The notes beneath the pieces were generated by a model. The model was not told the origin of the DNA and did no database searches. It saw only the letters and a list, made by a program, of their open reading frames with translations. A DNA stretch of 38,493 bases. Source: Anaeromonas gelatinilytica. GTDB lineage: Bacteria > Bacillota > Clostridia > Tissierellales > SIT17. The translations under genes and the position numbers were made by a program. The stretch lies in NCBI RefSeq assembly GCF_016820635.1, contig NZ_WSFU01000039.1, positions 1 to 38,493 of the forward strand, read 5' to 3'. Shown piece after piece: positions 24,080 to 32,710 of this stretch. The number at the start of each line of letters is the position of its first letter. The stretch's first letter is position 1.

Positions 24080-25307
24080 TATATGACTCCTCCTCTATAT
24101 CTTGAGAAGCTACCTGCAACAATCCTAAAGCTACAAAACTCATAACTATAGAACTTCCTCCATAACTAATAAAAGGCAACGTAATTCCTGTCAATGGAAT
24201 AAGTTTTATAGAACCACCAATAATTAAAAAAGACTGAAATCCTATCATCATTGTAATTCCTAAACCTACTTGTTTCATGAAATGATTTCTTTGATTTAAT
24301 GAAATTTTCACTCCTCCATAGATTATTAAAATATATAATAAAATAATAGATATTCCCATCAATACTCCCATTTCCTCAATTATTGCAGAAAATATAAAAT
24401 CTGTTTGAACTTCTGGTATATATTTAGGATGTCCATTACCTAAACCTACTCCTAAAAAACCTCCTTCAGAAATCGCAAATAAAGATTGAGTGATTTGATA
24501 ACCAGCCCCATCAATATGTTCCCATGGATTTATCCAAGAAATCATTCTGATTTTCACATGATTAAATTTCACAATACTAATAATTCCTACAATAATTGCT
24601 CCTAATATATTATATAATATATTTAATTTATTAGATTCATTGAAATAATATAAAGACATAAATACTAAATATAATAAAAGCGCAGACCCTAAATCTTTTT
24701 GTAAAAAGAATAACCCTATAACTGAATATACTAAAAATAAGAAATAAGGTTTCTTTAATGTTTTATTCTTATAAGTATAATACGATGCAATAAATAATAT
24801 AAATAATACTTTAATTACTTCTGATGGCTGAAAACTTATATTATTTAATTTAATCCAATTTATTGAGCCCTTAATTCTACTACCAAATGCAAAAGTAATT
24901 ATAAACATAAAATAAATTACACCTATATACAAATATATTAATTTACTAGTTATAAAATACTTTTTAAATATAACAATTACTGAAAAAAATGTTATTAAGG
25001 CTATGATATACCAAAGTATTTGTCTAAAAGCTAATTCTCTATTTATTCTGTATATCATAGGCATCCCTATTGTTAACAGCATTGATGCTATCAACAATAT
25101 AATATGATTTCCTTCAACAATTTTTTGAAATATAATATTAGAAATAAAAATAGCCGATAAAAAAACTAACCATAATATTGTAAATTTATATGTATTGTCT
25201 TTATATAAATCTCTAATAAGAAAAGAAAATAAGATGTTAATCATTAATAATATATAACTAGGTAATAAATTCTTTTTGTTGATTTTTACTAAATTCAATT
25301 TATTCAC
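24072..25307 (-). CDS. SEDS family protein (FtsW/RodA/SpoVE type)
   Basis: 411 residues, about eleven membrane helices. SEDS signatures: GSRIKGSINWIKLNNISFQPSE, LQKDLGSALLL, EVQTDFIFSAIIEEMG and the C-terminal PLTGITLPFISYGGSSIV. SEDS proteins polymerise peptidoglycan glycan strands together with a class B PBP. The catalytic Asp is expected in the large loop (around NPWEHIDGAGYQ). Located between an FHA protein and a PBP gene, a conserved clostridial order, but here the PBP partner is reduced to a stub, so its partner must be encoded elsewhere or the system is inactive. FtsW, RodA or SpoVE cannot be told apart. Confidence 0.88.
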   Translation of the reverse strand: MNKLNLVKINKKNLLPSYILLMINILFSFLIRDLYKDNTYKFTILWLVFLSAIFISNIIFQKIVEGNHIILLIASMLLTIGMPMIYRINRELAFRQILWYIIALITFFSVIVIFKKYFITSKLIYLYIGVIYFMFIITFAFGSRIKGSINWIKLNNISFQPSEVIKVLFILFIASYYTYKNKTLKKPYFLFLVYSVIGLFFLQKDLGSALLLYLVFMSLYYFNESNKLNILYNILGAIIVGIISIVKFNHVKIRMISWINPWEHIDGAGYQITQSLFAISEGGFLGVGLGNGHPKYIPEVQTDFIFSAIIEEMGVLMGISIILLYILIIYGGVKISLNQRNHFMKQVGLGITMMIGFQSFLIIGGSIKLIPLTGITLPFISYGGSSIVMSFVALGLLQVASQDIEEESYNG

Positions 25308-25736
25308 CTAACTCTCTCTTATAAACATAAATTTTAAATTTCCTAATTCTATTATATCTTTATCTTTTATTTCTAATTCATCATTTATTTCCTTATCATT
25401 TACCAAAATACTTTTATTTTCATTAAAATTAATAATAAAATATTTATTATCTCTAATATCTATTTTACAATGATATTTTTCTATATAAGGGCTATTAATT
25501 ATTATATTATTGCCAATATTTCTACCAATATTCATATTTTTATATATATTATATACTTCGTCTATTTTAAATGAAAAATCATCTTTTTTATTTAATAATT
25601 TTAAATAAGGATACTTATCATATCTTGAATTATTTATTGATTTTATATCAATATATATATATCTAAATATAATAAATGTAAAAATATACACTAATAAAAT
25701 TAATATAATATTTATACCACCTATTAATCCTTCCAT
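25308..25736 (-). CDS. Membrane-anchored FHA domain protein
   Basis: 142 residues starting MEGLIGGIN, selected because GAGGAGG lies five bases before that ATG; a longer frame to 25778 lacks a site. Residues 8-27 are a membrane helix (INIILILLVYIFTFIIFRYI). The C-terminal FHA domain has NIGRNIGNNIIINSPYIEKYHCKI, with the conserved GR, N and H residues, and ends in KDIIELGNLKFMFI. FHA domains bind phosphothreonine, usually from a Ser/Thr kinase, so this protein probably links kinase signalling to the SEDS-PBP wall machinery. It abuts the SEDS gene with no gap. Confidence 0.82.
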   Translation of the reverse strand: MEGLIGGINIILILLVYIFTFIIFRYIYIDIKSINNSRYDKYPYLKLLNKKDDFSFKIDEVYNIYKNMNIGRNIGNNIIINSPYIEKYHCKIDIRDNKYFIINFNENKSILVNDKEINDELEIKDKDIIELGNLKFMFIRES

Positions 25737-25809
25737 ACGAACCTCCTCATGGTTAATCTTATATAAATATCTTATCATAATTACTTTATAAAATATTCAT
25801 TGTAATAAT

Positions 25810-25863
25810 AGTTTAATATAAAGGCTAAAGGAAATTAATTTCCTTTAGCCTTTATATTAAACT
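25810..25863. terminator. Perfect 54-bp palindrome, terminator
   Basis: All positions from 25810 to 25863 mirror around 25836/25837 (centre AATTAATT). It lies between the pgcA stop side (25914) and the FHA gene start, so on the minus strand it ends the pgcA transcript. Longest perfect palindrome seen in the window. Confidence 0.85.
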
Positions 25864-25913
25864 TTATAAATATGATAATAATTATCAATTATTTTTAAAA
25901 TAATATAAAATTT

Positions 25914-27638
25914 TTATTTTATATTATTTAATTTAGTCATTATACTATCTTTTATTTCTTTAATTTTTGCATCTGATTCTTTTTTATCTTTTCCTCTGCT
26001 ATAAATATATATTTTAATTTTAGGCTCTGTTCCAGAAGGCCTTATGGCATACCATGATTCATTATCAAATTCAAATTTTAAAGCATTAGTTTTTTTTATA
26101 TCAATTTTCTCTTCAGAACCATTAAACATGTCTTTTTTTATTTGATTTTCATAATCTGTAATCCTAATTAATCTATATTTCCCAATTTTAATTAAATAAT
26201 TCTTTTTATAATATTTCATTATTCTAGAAATTCTTTCCTTACCTTCTATTCCTTCTAATACTAAAGAAAATGATTCTTCACTATAATAACCATATTTTTG
26301 ATAGATATCCTCTAGTACATCTAATAAACTCTTTCCTTTCTTCATGTAATAAGCAGCTGCTTCTACTATCAACATAGAAGCTATTACTCCATCCTTATCT
26401 CTAACAAAATCATCATATACATAACCTATACTCTCCTCATATCCAAATAAATATGTATATTCTCCTGTTCTTTCAAACTCATTTGCCTTACCACATATAT
26501 TTTTAAAACCTGTAAGAGTTTCTACAGTATCAACTCCATAAGATTTTGCAATATCTTTACCTAAATCTCCCGTTACTATAGACTTAACTATAACTCCATT
26601 AGGTGGTATTTCATTCTTTTCATTTAATCCTTCTAAAATATAATTTATTAATAATGCTCCGATTTGATTTCCATTTAATGATGTATATTCACTATTTTCA
26701 TCTTTAATCATACATGCCATTCGATCACAATCAGGATCTGTTGCTATTAATATATCTGCATTTTTACTTTTCCCTAAATCTACTGCATATTTAAAAACTT
26801 TTATATCTTCGGGGTTTGGATATCCTACTGTCGTAAAATCAGGATCAGGATTCTCTTGTTCTTTCACTACGAACACATTCTCAAATCCTCTTTCTGATAA
26901 AACTCTCCTTACTGGTATATTTCCTGTACCATTGAGAGGCGTATAAACTATTTTTATATCTTTTTTTATTTTATCTCTTAAGAATGATCTTTTAACTCTT
27001 TCAATATATTCATTATCAATTTCATTACCTATCATATTTAATAATCCTTGTTCGCTTGCTTTCTTTTCATCCATAATTTTAATATTTGTAATATCATTTA
27101 TTTCTTTTATTTTTCTGATTATTCTTTCTGCTATACCTGATAATATTTGGCTCCCTTCTTTCCAATAAACCTTATAACCACTATATTCCTTTGGATTATG
27201 ACTAGCTGTTACTACTATTCCTGCTTGAGTTTTTAATTTTCTTACTGCAAAAGAAAGCTCTGGGGTTGGTCTTATATCATCAAATAGATATACCTTTATC
27301 CCATTATTAGCTAATACTAATGCTGATTTTTTTGCAAATTCATCAGATTTATGTCTTACATCATAAGCTATGACTACTCCTTTTTCACAAGCTTCTTTAC
27401 TCTCATCTTTTATAACTTCAGCCAATGCTTGAGTAGCCATTGCAATAATATATTGATTCATTCTATTAGTTCCTGCTCCTATTTTCCCTCTTAATCCTGC
27501 CGTACCAAAATTTAAATCTGTATAAAATCTGTCCTCTATTTCTTCTTTATTATTTCTTATATCCAATAATTCCTTTTTAGTCAAATCATCTATATTTTTA
27601 TTATTTAACCAATTCTCATATTTTTTCATGAAATCCAT
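25914..27638 (-). CDS. pgcA: Phosphoglucomutase (alpha-D-phosphohexomutase)
   Basis: 574 residues, normal length. Phosphoserine loop VTASHNPKEYSGYKVYW (Ser146), metal-binding DPDCDRMA, sugar loop GYEESIGY and phosphate loop RPSGTEPKIKIY are all intact. Interconverts glucose-1-phosphate and glucose-6-phosphate (and possibly mannose phosphates), feeding cell-wall and polysaccharide precursors. Start supported by AAAGGGTG seven bases before the ATG. Single gene with its own palindromic terminator. Confidence 0.94.
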   Translation of the reverse strand: MDFMKKYENWLNNKNIDDLTKKELLDIRNNKEEIEDRFYTDLNFGTAGLRGKIGAGTNRMNQYIIAMATQALAEVIKDESKEACEKGVVIAYDVRHKSDEFAKKSALVLANNGIKVYLFDDIRPTPELSFAVRKLKTQAGIVVTASHNPKEYSGYKVYWKEGSQILSGIAERIIRKIKEINDITNIKIMDEKKASEQGLLNMIGNEIDNEYIERVKRSFLRDKIKKDIKIVYTPLNGTGNIPVRRVLSERGFENVFVVKEQENPDPDFTTVGYPNPEDIKVFKYAVDLGKSKNADILIATDPDCDRMACMIKDENSEYTSLNGNQIGALLINYILEGLNEKNEIPPNGVIVKSIVTGDLGKDIAKSYGVDTVETLTGFKNICGKANEFERTGEYTYLFGYEESIGYVYDDFVRDKDGVIASMLIVEAAAYYMKKGKSLLDVLEDIYQKYGYYSEESFSLVLEGIEGKERISRIMKYYKKNYLIKIGKYRLIRITDYENQIKKDMFNGSEEKIDIKKTNALKFEFDNESWYAIRPSGTEPKIKIYIYSRGKDKKESDAKIKEIKDSIMTKLNNIK

Positions 27639-27711
27639 TTAATTCACCCTTTCATAATTATCTATTAAAAATTATTATTCTATTTTTACCCTCATATTAT
27701 AAATTAATCAG

Positions 27712-27759
27712 AAAATGAAAATAATCATAGATTATATAATCTATGATTATTTTCATTTT
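27712..27759. terminator. Perfect 48-bp palindrome, terminator of glnA-ANTAR operon
   Basis: Mirror symmetry holds at every position around 27735/27736. The right arm contains the stop codon of the ANTAR regulator gene (27753-27755), so the hairpin closes the glnA-ANTAR transcription unit. Confidence 0.85.
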
Positions 27760-28337
27760 TTAATATTTTTATTTTCTTCATCAATTATTATTTTAGATAT
27801 CTTTTCAATTTTTTTACATTTATCCATACTTTCTTTTCTAATAATTTTATAAGCTTCTTCTTCTGTAATATTATATTTCTCTATTAATATACCTTTTGCT
27901 TTATCAATAATTTTTCTCCCTCTAAGTTTATCTTCAAGAATATTAACTTTATTTTGAAGAGTATCAATTCTATCAATATTCATTAAAGAAAATTCAACTG
28001 TTTTGTATAATGAATCCTTAATAATTGGTTTAGTAATATAGGCATATATTTTCATTTCCTTTATCTTATTTAAGAAGAATGATGTGGCATTATTTGTTAT
28101 ATATATGACTGTAGATAAATTATCATCTTCTATTATATTTCCTACTTGAAAAGCATCCATCCCCCAAAGATTTGTATCTATAATTGCTAATTCTGGATAG
28201 ATTGTTCTACACATTCTAATAGCACCTAATCCATCAGTTGCTTCAAAAACTTTATATCCTTTTTTAATTAATAACCCTTTTATAATTTTTCTGGTATATT
28301 CTCCACTATCAGCAATTACTATCTTTTCCTCTCCCAT
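27753..28337 (-). CDS. Response regulator with ANTAR RNA-binding domain (NitR type)
   Basis: 194 residues. Residues 1-120 form a receiver domain with acidic pocket (IVIADSGEYTR), phosphoacceptor candidate IIDTNLWGMD and the conserved Lys in YITKPI. A coiled linker (DTLQNKVNILEDKLRGR) leads to the ANTAR domain with RKIIDKAKGILIEKYNITEEEAYKIIRKES. ANTAR proteins bind paired hairpins in nascent RNA and prevent termination. It lies directly downstream of glnA, as NitR does in some clostridia, and presumably controls glnA through the leader hairpins at 29770-29824. GGAGTGGTAAT precedes the ATG. Confidence 0.9.
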   Translation of the reverse strand: MGEEKIVIADSGEYTRKIIKGLLIKKGYKVFEATDGLGAIRMCRTIYPELAIIDTNLWGMDAFQVGNIIEDDNLSTVIYITNNATSFFLNKIKEMKIYAYITKPIIKDSLYKTVEFSLMNIDRIDTLQNKVNILEDKLRGRKIIDKAKGILIEKYNITEEEAYKIIRKESMDKCKKIEKISKIIIDEENKNIKK

Positions 28338-28399
28338 ATTACCACTCCAGAATTATATTCTATTACAAGTATTATATTGATAATCTATATTTTTTGCAA

Positions 28400-29734
28400 T
28401 TAAAACTTCATTAAATATCTATCTATTTCCCATTGAGATATATATTTAGAATATTCATTCCACTCATATAATGCTGCATCTATTACTCTGTCAAATAAAT
28501 GATCTCCTAGAGCTTCTTTCATAATTTCATCCTTGGAAAATTTAAGCACTGCTTCTTTTAAATTTGTGGGTAATCTATCTATTCCATTATCAAGTAATTC
28601 TCTTTTAGTCATATCATATAAATTATTATTTACTTTATTTGCAGGTTGTAATCTATGCTTAATACCATCCAAACCTGATTTTAGAGTAACAGCTAAAGCT
28701 AAATATGGATTAGCTGAAGGATCCGGACTTCTCAACTCAATTCTCGTAGAACTCCCTTTTTTAGATGGAATTCTTATTAAAGGACTTCTATTACTTTCAG
28801 CCCAAGCAATCATTACAGGAGCTTCATATCCTGGAACTAATCTTTTATATGAATTTACAGTTGGATTTGTAATAGCAGTAAAAGCTTTTGCGTGTTTAAT
28901 CAGTCCCCCTAAAAAATAGTAGGCTGGTTTTGATAAATTAATTTCATCTTCTGTATCATAAAAAGCATTACTACCATCTAAATTTGCTAAAGAAACATTT
29001 AAATGCATACCCGATCCAGCTATATTATCTTTTGGCTTAGGCATAAATGTAGCGTGTAATCCATGTCTTTGTGCTATTATTCTAACAACCATTTTAAAAG
29101 TCATTATATTATCTGCTGTAGTAAGAGCATCAGCATATTCAAAATCAATCTCATGCTGTCCTGGTGCACACTCATGATGAGACGCTTCTATTTTAAAACC
29201 TATTTTCTTTAAAGCAGTTATTATATCTTTTCTAGCATTGCCTCCTAAATCTACAGGTGCTAAATCAAAATATCCAGCATTATCATGAGTTTCTAAAGAA
29301 GGTTCTCCTTTCTCATCTGTATTAAATAAGAAAAACTCACATTCTGGACCTACATTCATTATATAGTTTAATTCTTTTGCTTCATTTATCATTCTTTTTA
29401 ATGTATTCCTAGGACATCCTTCAAAGGGAGTACCATCTGAATTATAAATATCACAAATTATTCTAGCTTCCTTATACTGACTTGCCCATGGAAATATTTG
29501 AAATGTAGATAAATCTGGTCTTAAATACATATCAGATTCTTCTATTCTTACAAATCCATCTATAGACGAACCATCAAACATAATCTCATTATCTAAGGCT
29601 TTATCTAATTGCTCTTTAGTAATTGATATATTTTTCATAACTCCCATTATATCTGTAAATTGAAGATGTATAAATTCTACTTCTTCATCAATTACTTTTT
29701 CTAATAATTCTTCTTTACTATAATCTTTCTTCAT
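28400..29734 (-). CDS. glnA: Glutamine synthetase type I (GSI-alpha)
   Basis: 444 residues from the ATG at 29734, eight bases after GAGGAG. Signature blocks: FDGSSIDGF, VGPECEFFLFN, HHECAPGQHEIDF, GSGMHLNVSL, NPTVNSYKRLVPGYEAP, RSPLIRIP and RIELRSPDPSANPYLA. It makes glutamine from glutamate, ammonia and ATP. The length and lack of the 25-residue insertion indicate the Gram-positive GSI-alpha form, regulated by feedback rather than adenylylation. Forms an operon with the ANTAR gene (gap of 62 bases). Confidence 0.96.
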   Translation of the reverse strand: MKKDYSKEELLEKVIDEEVEFIHLQFTDIMGVMKNISITKEQLDKALDNEIMFDGSSIDGFVRIEESDMYLRPDLSTFQIFPWASQYKEARIICDIYNSDGTPFEGCPRNTLKRMINEAKELNYIMNVGPECEFFLFNTDEKGEPSLETHDNAGYFDLAPVDLGGNARKDIITALKKIGFKIEASHHECAPGQHEIDFEYADALTTADNIMTFKMVVRIIAQRHGLHATFMPKPKDNIAGSGMHLNVSLANLDGSNAFYDTEDEINLSKPAYYFLGGLIKHAKAFTAITNPTVNSYKRLVPGYEAPVMIAWAESNRSPLIRIPSKKGSSTRIELRSPDPSANPYLALAVTLKSGLDGIKHRLQPANKVNNNLYDMTKRELLDNGIDRLPTNLKEAVLKFSKDEIMKEALGDHLFDRVIDAALYEWNEYSKYISQWEIDRYLMKF

Positions 29735-29769
29735 CACAATCACTCCTCTTTTAATTTAAGTAATAAATA

Positions 29770-29824
29770 AAAGGCATCTAAAACAAAAGAGACTAAATCC
29801 CTTTCATTTTGGACGCCTTTGCCC
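29770..29824 (-). promoter_or_regulatory. glnA leader: candidate ANTAR antitermination element
   Basis: On the minus strand a small hairpin GGGC-AAAGGC-GTCC (29811-29824) has a six-base loop with A at 1 and G at 4, the loop rule reported for ANTAR target RNAs. Its 3' half is also the 5' arm of a long imperfect hairpin (29770-29820; about 19 of 20 pairs when G-U is allowed) followed by TTTTATTTA, i.e. a terminator. The two structures exclude each other, as required for antitermination. A second hexaloop hairpin, normally expected, is not clear: the inner stem AAAGGGA/TCTCTTT has a five-base loop. Confidence 0.55.
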
Positions 29825-29846
29825 TTTATTTTTTAATTATAAATAT

Positions 29847-29875
29847 ATTATATACAAAATATATCTATTATGCAA
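29847..29875 (-). promoter_or_regulatory. Promoter of glnA leader
   Basis: TTGCAT (29870-29875), 17-base spacer, TATAAT (29847-29852) on the minus strand, about 25 bases before the first leader hairpin. Confidence 0.65.
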
Positions 29876-29884
29876 CACTTTATA

Positions 29885-30334
29885 TTAATATTCTAAACTA
29901 TTTAATAATAATATAGATGGTTTTTGAAATTCTTTATATGTTTTTAAATAAACATCAAACCCCATCTTCTTATATATGTGAATAAATATATCTAAATTTT
30001 TATCAACTTCTATTGTAGCTTCTGTAAATCCTTTATCTTTTATTCTTTGTAATACCCGTTCCATTAATAAATTTCCAAACCCATGTCTTCTATATTTTTC
30101 TAAAATCTTAAAACTACATAAATAAGCTCTATTTTTTCCATTGGCTTTATCTTTATCTTCTAAATTCCAAATAATATACAATTGTCCTATTAGCTCTTGT
30201 TTTTTATCATTCATAATAACCCAAATCTCCTGATTCTCTTTTTTTATTTTATCTATTGTATAATGGTTTTTTGATAAACTTTCTTCCTGACATAATTTTT
30301 CTAATTCTTCAATCGACCCCATTCTTATAAACAT
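29885..30334 (-). CDS. GNAT family N-acetyltransferase
   Basis: 149 residues. Motif A with the acetyl-CoA pyrophosphate loop is KYRRHGFGNLLMERVLQRI, preceded by the strand YLCSFKILEK and followed by ATIEVDKN and the family ending YKKMGFDVYLKTY. Acyl transfer to an unidentified amine. Start from GGAAGGTG five bases before ATG. Monocistronic. Confidence 0.85.
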   Translation of the reverse strand: MFIRMGSIEELEKLCQEESLSKNHYTIDKIKKENQEIWVIMNDKKQELIGQLYIIWNLEDKDKANGKNRAYLCSFKILEKYRRHGFGNLLMERVLQRIKDKGFTEATIEVDKNLDIFIHIYKKMGFDVYLKTYKEFQKPSILLLNSLEY

Positions 30335-30477
30335 TATTTCACCTTCCTATCACTAGCATATTATGTGTTACTTTCTTGAAAATTTCTGTTACTTTTATTA
30401 AGAGTACACCTAATTATTAATAGTGAATAGTACTAACTTAATACATATTCTTTAAATACTATGCTTTTTCCTTCCTA

Positions 30478-30533
30478 ATTATTAAAAATAAGAGATTATG
30501 AATAAAAATTCATAATCTCTTATTTTTAATAAT
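30478..30533. terminator. 26-bp perfect stem terminator
   Basis: Left arm 30478-30503 pairs base for base with 30508-30533 around an AAAA loop; the right arm includes the stop codon of the 141-residue gene. Serves the minus strand. Confidence 0.85.
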
Positions 30534-30951
30534 ATATTCTTCTATGCCCTCTCCTATGTCCTCTTCTAAATCTAGGTCTTCTAAATAATACTGTCAATAA
30601 TAGGAACCACAGTAATAAACTAGTGCCACCAAAATATTGTACATTTACACCACTATATCTTCTATTGCTAGATTCTTCAACCTTAATAATTTTTTTCACA
30701 TAATCAATTTTATCTATAGTATCAGAGTCTACAAAACCTTCCATCCTTGCTAATCTGTCTAGATTTCTTAAATGAATACTTTTAATTCCATCAGGAACTT
30801 CTTTTTGTATCTTATCAATCTCAACAAATAATTCTTCATCAGATTTTTGACCATATTCCTTTAAAAATTCATCATATTTATCTACACTTTCTTCTCCTAA
30901 AATCATTCTATTTAACAAATGACCCATATTATTATTGAAATCTACATCCAT
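30526..30951 (-). CDS. Unknown small membrane protein with Arg/His-rich tail
   Basis: 141 residues, GGAGG nine bases before the ATG. Residues 1-95 are helical and charged, with EYGQKSDEELFVEIDKIQ resembling the central part of the protein at 6804-7148. A single membrane helix follows (GGTSLLLWFLLLTVLF), and the last 20 residues are very basic (FRRPRFRRGHRRGHRRIYY). The tail could bind nucleic acid, phospholipid or anionic spore polymers. No known family recognised. Confidence 0.7.
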   Translation of the reverse strand: MDVDFNNNMGHLLNRMILGEESVDKYDEFLKEYGQKSDEELFVEIDKIQKEVPDGIKSIHLRNLDRLARMEGFVDSDTIDKIDYVKKIIKVEESSNRRYSGVNVQYFGGTSLLLWFLLLTVLFRRPRFRRGHRRGHRRIYY

Positions 30952-31067
30952 TCTATTTGGCCTCCATTTCTCTACTGATATTTATTCACTAATACTATAT
31001 GTTAATATATTGCTTTTTGTTCCAAAATAGAATAAATAATTAATTATTTTATAAAATATATATTCTT

Positions 31068-31283
31068 CTATAATCCTATTGATATATATTTTATCTCTAA
31101 AAATTCCTCTAACCCATAATGTCCACCTTCTCTACCTATACCGCTTTCTTTAAACCCTCCAAAAGGTACTTGAGGAGTAGAAGGTACTCCATCATTTAAT
31201 CCCACTATACAATATTCTAATGCTTCACTAACTCTAAATCCTCTAGATATATTCTCAGCAAATACATAAGCTGCTAATCCATT
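31068..31283 (-). pseudogene. Aldehyde dehydrogenase C-terminal relic
   Basis: About 71 codons reading [20 protein letters not shown], then [22 protein letters not shown] and [22 protein letters not shown]. This is the last 15 percent of succinate-semialdehyde/aldehyde dehydrogenases (PFGGxKxSGxGREGxxYGxEEF). The catalytic Cys and Glu and the NAD domain are absent. The open frame can be followed into the gltP-like gene's terminator, where a chance ATG occurs, but there is no ribosome binding site, so it is almost certainly untranslated. A deletion brought this fragment next to the transporter. Confidence 0.8.
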
Positions 31284-31286
31284 TCT

Positions 31287-31330
31287 AAATGAAGCTGTCT
31301 CAAGATAACTTTCTTGAGACAGCTTCATTT
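31287..31330. terminator. 19-bp stem terminator of the DAACS transporter gene
   Basis: 31287-31305 pairs perfectly with 31312-31330 (core GAAGCTGTCTCAAGA); the first base of the transporter stop codon lies at the edge of the right arm. Confidence 0.85.
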
Positions 31331-32502
31331 TAATCGCTTTTTAATTTTTTAGAGACTTTATTCATTATTATAGCTATGGCACCATCACCTGTAACATTAG
31401 TTGCTGTTCCAAAACTATCCTGAGCAAAATGTAAAGCTATCATTAAGGCTTGTTGTCCTGAACCAAATCCTAGCATTGTCTCCAAAAGTCCTAAAGCTGC
31501 CATTACTCCTCCACCTGGTATTCCAGGAGCTGCAACCATAGTCACTCCTAACATGAGAATAAAGGGAATCATTGTAGCTATAGAAGGATCATTACCATTC
31601 ATAAGCATAACTCCCATAGATGCAAGAACTAATGTTATTGTATCTCCTGCTAAATGAATAGTAGCTCCCAATGGTATGACAAAATCCACTACATCTTCAT
31701 CAACCTCATTTTTACGAGTACTTTCTATTGTAACCGGTATTGTTGCTGCTGAAGATTGAGTTCCTAATGCTGTAAAATAAGCTGGCAACATATTTCTTAT
31801 ACTCTTAATAGGATTTTTCCCAGTATATAAAAAAGCAATAATATACTGTACAACTATGTATCCCAATTGAAGAATAATAATTATTATAAATACGGATGAA
31901 AAAGTTTTTATAGTATTAAAAATTTCTCCTGTCGTTGTAATCTTAGCAAATATTCCAGCAATATGAACTGGTATAAAAGGAATTAAGATGTAACTTATTA
32001 CTTTTTGAATTATTAATTGAAAATCCTTTAATACTCCAAATAATCTTTCTTCCTTTATATTTGCCATTCCAAGCCCTAAAACAAATGCTGTAACTAAAGC
32101 TGTCATAACAGCCATCATAGGATCTATAGTTATCTCAAAATATGGTGTTACATCTATACCACTACTTTCTCCTAATTCAGCTGCTTTAATAATATTAGGT
32201 AATATTGCTCTTCCTATTAATAATGCAATTACTCCTGCTATAACAGAAGACAAATAAGCAAATAATGCTGTTATTCCTAATAATTTTCCTGCTCCCCTAC
32301 CCAATTCAGCAATACCTGGTGCCACAAAAACAATTATCACTAAAGGAATAATAAAATTTAAAAAATTACTAAAAATACCACTAAAAGTACTCATCAACCT
32401 TACAACTACATAAAATTCTATTCCTTTAGATATAAGTCCAATTACAATACCCAAAATAATACCAATTATTAACTTAGGTAATAGACCTATTTTTCTTTTC
32501 AT
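31330..32502 (-). CDS. Dicarboxylate/amino acid:cation symporter (DAACS)
   Basis: 390 residues with eight or more membrane helices. Family signatures: serine-rich [14 protein letters not shown] at hairpin 1, [26 protein letters not shown] at hairpin 2 and [19 protein letters not shown] at helix 8, the Na+/substrate site. Members take up glutamate, aspartate, serine/threonine or C4-dicarboxylates with Na+ or H+. The usual MNPxG-like NMDG motif is replaced by the [10 protein letters not shown] form, so substrate prediction is unsafe. GGAGGAGTGG precedes the ATG. Single-gene transcript. Confidence 0.9.
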   Translation of the reverse strand: MKRKIGLLPKLIIGIILGIVIGLISKGIEFYVVVRLMSTFSGIFSNFLNFIIPLVIIVFVAPGIAELGRGAGKLLGITALFAYLSSVIAGVIALLIGRAILPNIIKAAELGESSGIDVTPYFEITIDPMMAVMTALVTAFVLGLGMANIKEERLFGVLKDFQLIIQKVISYILIPFIPVHIAGIFAKITTTGEIFNTIKTFSSVFIIIIILQLGYIVVQYIIAFLYTGKNPIKSIRNMLPAYFTALGTQSSAATIPVTIESTRKNEVDEDVVDFVIPLGATIHLAGDTITLVLASMGVMLMNGNDPSIATMIPFILMLGVTMVAAPGIPGGGVMAALGLLETMLGFGSGQQALMIALHFAQDSFGTATNVTGDGAIAIIMNKVSKKLKSD

Positions 32503-32656
32503 TTTCCACTCCTCCTTTTATGTTTCTTTTTCTTTAAAAAATTATTACTTTTATTTTATTTTATTTTAATTAATATTACAAGAAAAAAACACTATAATCT
32601 TATGTTTAAAACTATAGTATTAATTTTATCTAAATAATATTATTTATACTTATTTA

Positions 32657-32700
32657 ATTAAGAAAGGAAGAAATTTTATAAAATTTCTTCCTTTCTTAAT
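32657..32700. terminator. Perfect 44-bp palindrome, terminator of hydrogenase operon
   Basis: Complete symmetry around 32678/32679; lies ten bases after the stop of the last hydrogenase gene on the minus strand. Between here and the transporter start (32503-32656) only AT-rich DNA with TTTTA repeats is seen. Confidence 0.85.
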
Positions 32701-32710
32701 AACAAATATA

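Noticed and set aside
29720-29743. Upstream GTG start for glnA
   Set aside because: The GTG leaves too little space after GAGGAG, whereas the ATG nine bases later has ideal spacing and the usual N-terminus.
31068-31328. 86-codon intact small gene starting with the ATG at 31328
   Set aside because: The first 13 codons are the transporter terminator hairpin and no ribosome site precedes them; the rest is plainly the tail of an aldehyde dehydrogenase.
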